NCBI GenBank assembly: GCA_902530985.1
Contig: CACACI010000010.1
Span: 1 to 40,019 of the forward strand
Source: an uncultured Alphaproteobacteria bacterium
GTDB lineage: Bacteria; Pseudomonadota; Alphaproteobacteria; Methylaequorales; Methylaequoraceae
Reading direction: 5' to 3'
Length of the DNA: 40,019 nucleotides
Within the stretch, counting starts at the first letter, position 1; each line of letters opens with the position of its first letter. Under the pieces are notes generated by a model. That model was given only the letters and a program-made list of their open reading frames with translations. It was not told the origin of the DNA and made no database searches. The translations under genes were made by a program, and so were the position numbers. This document shows, piece after piece, positions 39,447 through 40,019 of the stretch.

Positions 39447-39812
39447 ATGGCCGAAAGTATTAAACCTTTTGGTGAGGATTCCTCTACTTTGATGGAAGAT
39501 CTAGCTGATTTTGCTGGGGATGTAGCCAAGGAAATATACAAAACAGAATTAGAAAAAGGATCTCAGCCATCTCAGGCGGTTACCTCAGCAATAGAGGGAG
39601 CAACAGGCGTAATGATGGATTCTGGATGTCCTAGGGAAATATGTGACTCATTAGCCTTGGCAGCAATTAATGGTTTTACAGCTTATATGGAAAGTAATCC
39701 AAATTGCGATCCAATGGAAGCTTTTGAGGCAGCTGGAGAATGTGTTAATGAAGCATTAGAATCTGACTCAAGAAATACAAATAATGAATCAAGTAGCGCT
39801 ACAAAATCATAA
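39447..39812 (+). CDS. conserved-looking acidic protein of unknown function
   Basis: I do not recognise this 121-aa protein. It is acidic, predicted mostly helical and soluble, with no signal peptide or membrane segment. Four Cys (61, 66, 87, 99) include a C-P-R-E-I-C pair at 61-66. Two stretches, PSQAVTSAIEGATGVMMDS (41-59) and PMEAFEAAGECVNEALESD (89-107), look like diverged copies of one helical motif. The last 14 residues are a Ser/Asn/Thr tail. Codon content is less AT-rich than in the shadows around it, and the frame ends before tRNA-His, so it is very probably a real gene. No clear ribosome site precedes the ATG. It has no obvious functional partner nearby. Confidence 0.7.
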   Translation: MAESIKPFGEDSSTLMEDLADFAGDVAKEIYKTELEKGSQPSQAVTSAIEGATGVMMDSGCPREICDSLALAAINGFTAYMESNPNCDPMEAFEAAGECVNEALESDSRNTNNESSSATKS

Positions 39813-39870
39813 GCTTTAATATAAAAGTTGTAAAAATTTAAAAACATTATTAATTTATATTTTCTATTAA

Positions 39871-39948
39871 GGTGGTTGTAGCTCAGTTGGTTAGAGCGCT
39901 GGTTTGTGGTACCGGAGGCCGGGGGTTCAAATCCCCTCAGCCACCCCA
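39871..39948 (+). tRNA. tRNA-His (anticodon GTG)
   Basis: 78 nt including the extra 5' G (39871) and encoded CCA. Acceptor arms GTGGTTG and CAGCCAC pair with one G-T wobble; discriminator C73 faces G-1, the hallmark of tRNA-His. The anticodon stem CTGGT/ACCGG holds loop TTGTGGT with anticodon GTG at 39906-39908. The T arm is GGGGG-TTCAAAT-CCCCT. Upstream AT-rich DNA (39813-39870) contains TTGTAA at 39828-39833 but no clear -10. The final 71 bp of the window after the tRNA show no feature. Confidence 0.97.
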
Positions 39949-40019
39949 TTATTAAGTAAGGTTGATCTGAGCTTTAATTTTTTATAATTTTAGAATGTTA
40001 AATTTTTGAAACCCAAAAA

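Noticed and set aside
39683-39949. Minus-strand reading frame of 88 codons beginning MGWLRGFEPPAS
   Set aside because: Its start is the antisense of tRNA-His; this is a well-known spurious translation, and the rest is antisense to the 121-aa gene.

Overview
The window is an AT-rich, tightly packed bacterial chromosome segment that uses the standard bacterial code (TAA, TAG and TGA all act as stops). Gene order (rpoB-rpoC, the str, S10 and spc blocks with secY-adk, then rpsM-rpsK-rpoA-rplQ, without infA or rpmJ), an ATP12-type F1 assembly chaperone and an alphaproteobacterial-type PccB point to Alphaproteobacteria. Very short spacers, AT bias and Lys/Asn/Ile-rich proteins suggest a streamlined, probably marine lineage. 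It resembles SAR11, but a complete glnB-glnA pair with a sigma-54-like promoter argues against typical Pelagibacter, which as I recall lacks a PII system. The exact lineage cannot be settled by eye.

Positions 1-26575 are one continuous plus-strand block of information-processing genes: partial rpoB, rpoC, rpsL, rpsG, fusA, tuf, rpsJ, rplC, rplD, rplW, rplB, rpsS, rplV, rpsC, rplP, rpmC, rpsQ, rplN, rplX, rplE, rpsN, rpsH, rplF, rplR, rpsE, rpmD, rplO, secY, adk, rpsM, rpsK, rpoA, rplQ. Genes overlap or are a few bases apart. The only spacers over 50 bp lie before rpsL (115 bp) and before rpsM (61 bp, with a near-consensus sigma-70 promoter). Several ribosomal proteins (L3, L22, S5, L15, L17) carry long Lys/Glu/Asn-rich extensions, and the L17 tail contains a 45-bp tandem duplication.

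Positions 26608-31799 hold an RluC-type pseudouridine synthase, a divergent ATP12 homologue, and the two subunits of a biotin-dependent propionyl-CoA carboxylase (pccB, pccA). A tRNA-Leu(GAG) starts 8 bp after pccA. Thirteen bases beyond its CCA end is an intact 422-codon tyrosine-recombinase-like gene whose catalytic residues are almost all replaced. It looks like the fossil, or the re-used remnant, of an element that integrated at the tRNA.

Positions 33229-40019 are housekeeping and nitrogen genes on both strands: mgtE (with a 15-A tract), a small lipoprotein on the minus strand, an exported Cys-type glutathione peroxidase, an isochorismatase-fold hydrolase, then on the minus strand an aminotransferase and glnB-glnA. 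GlnB keeps the uridylylation Tyr and GlnA the adenylylation Tyr, so classical PII/GlnD/GlnE nitrogen control is implied. The window ends with an unrecognised 121-aa acidic protein and tRNA-His(GTG).

No CRISPR array, insertion sequence, rRNA gene or convincing intrinsic terminator was seen. No gene-free stretch exceeds 300 bp; the longest is 194 bp at 39253-39446. The strongest candidates for a second look are the catalytically degenerate integrase, the sigma-54-like element placed so that glnB would be leaderless, and the ribosomal-protein tails.
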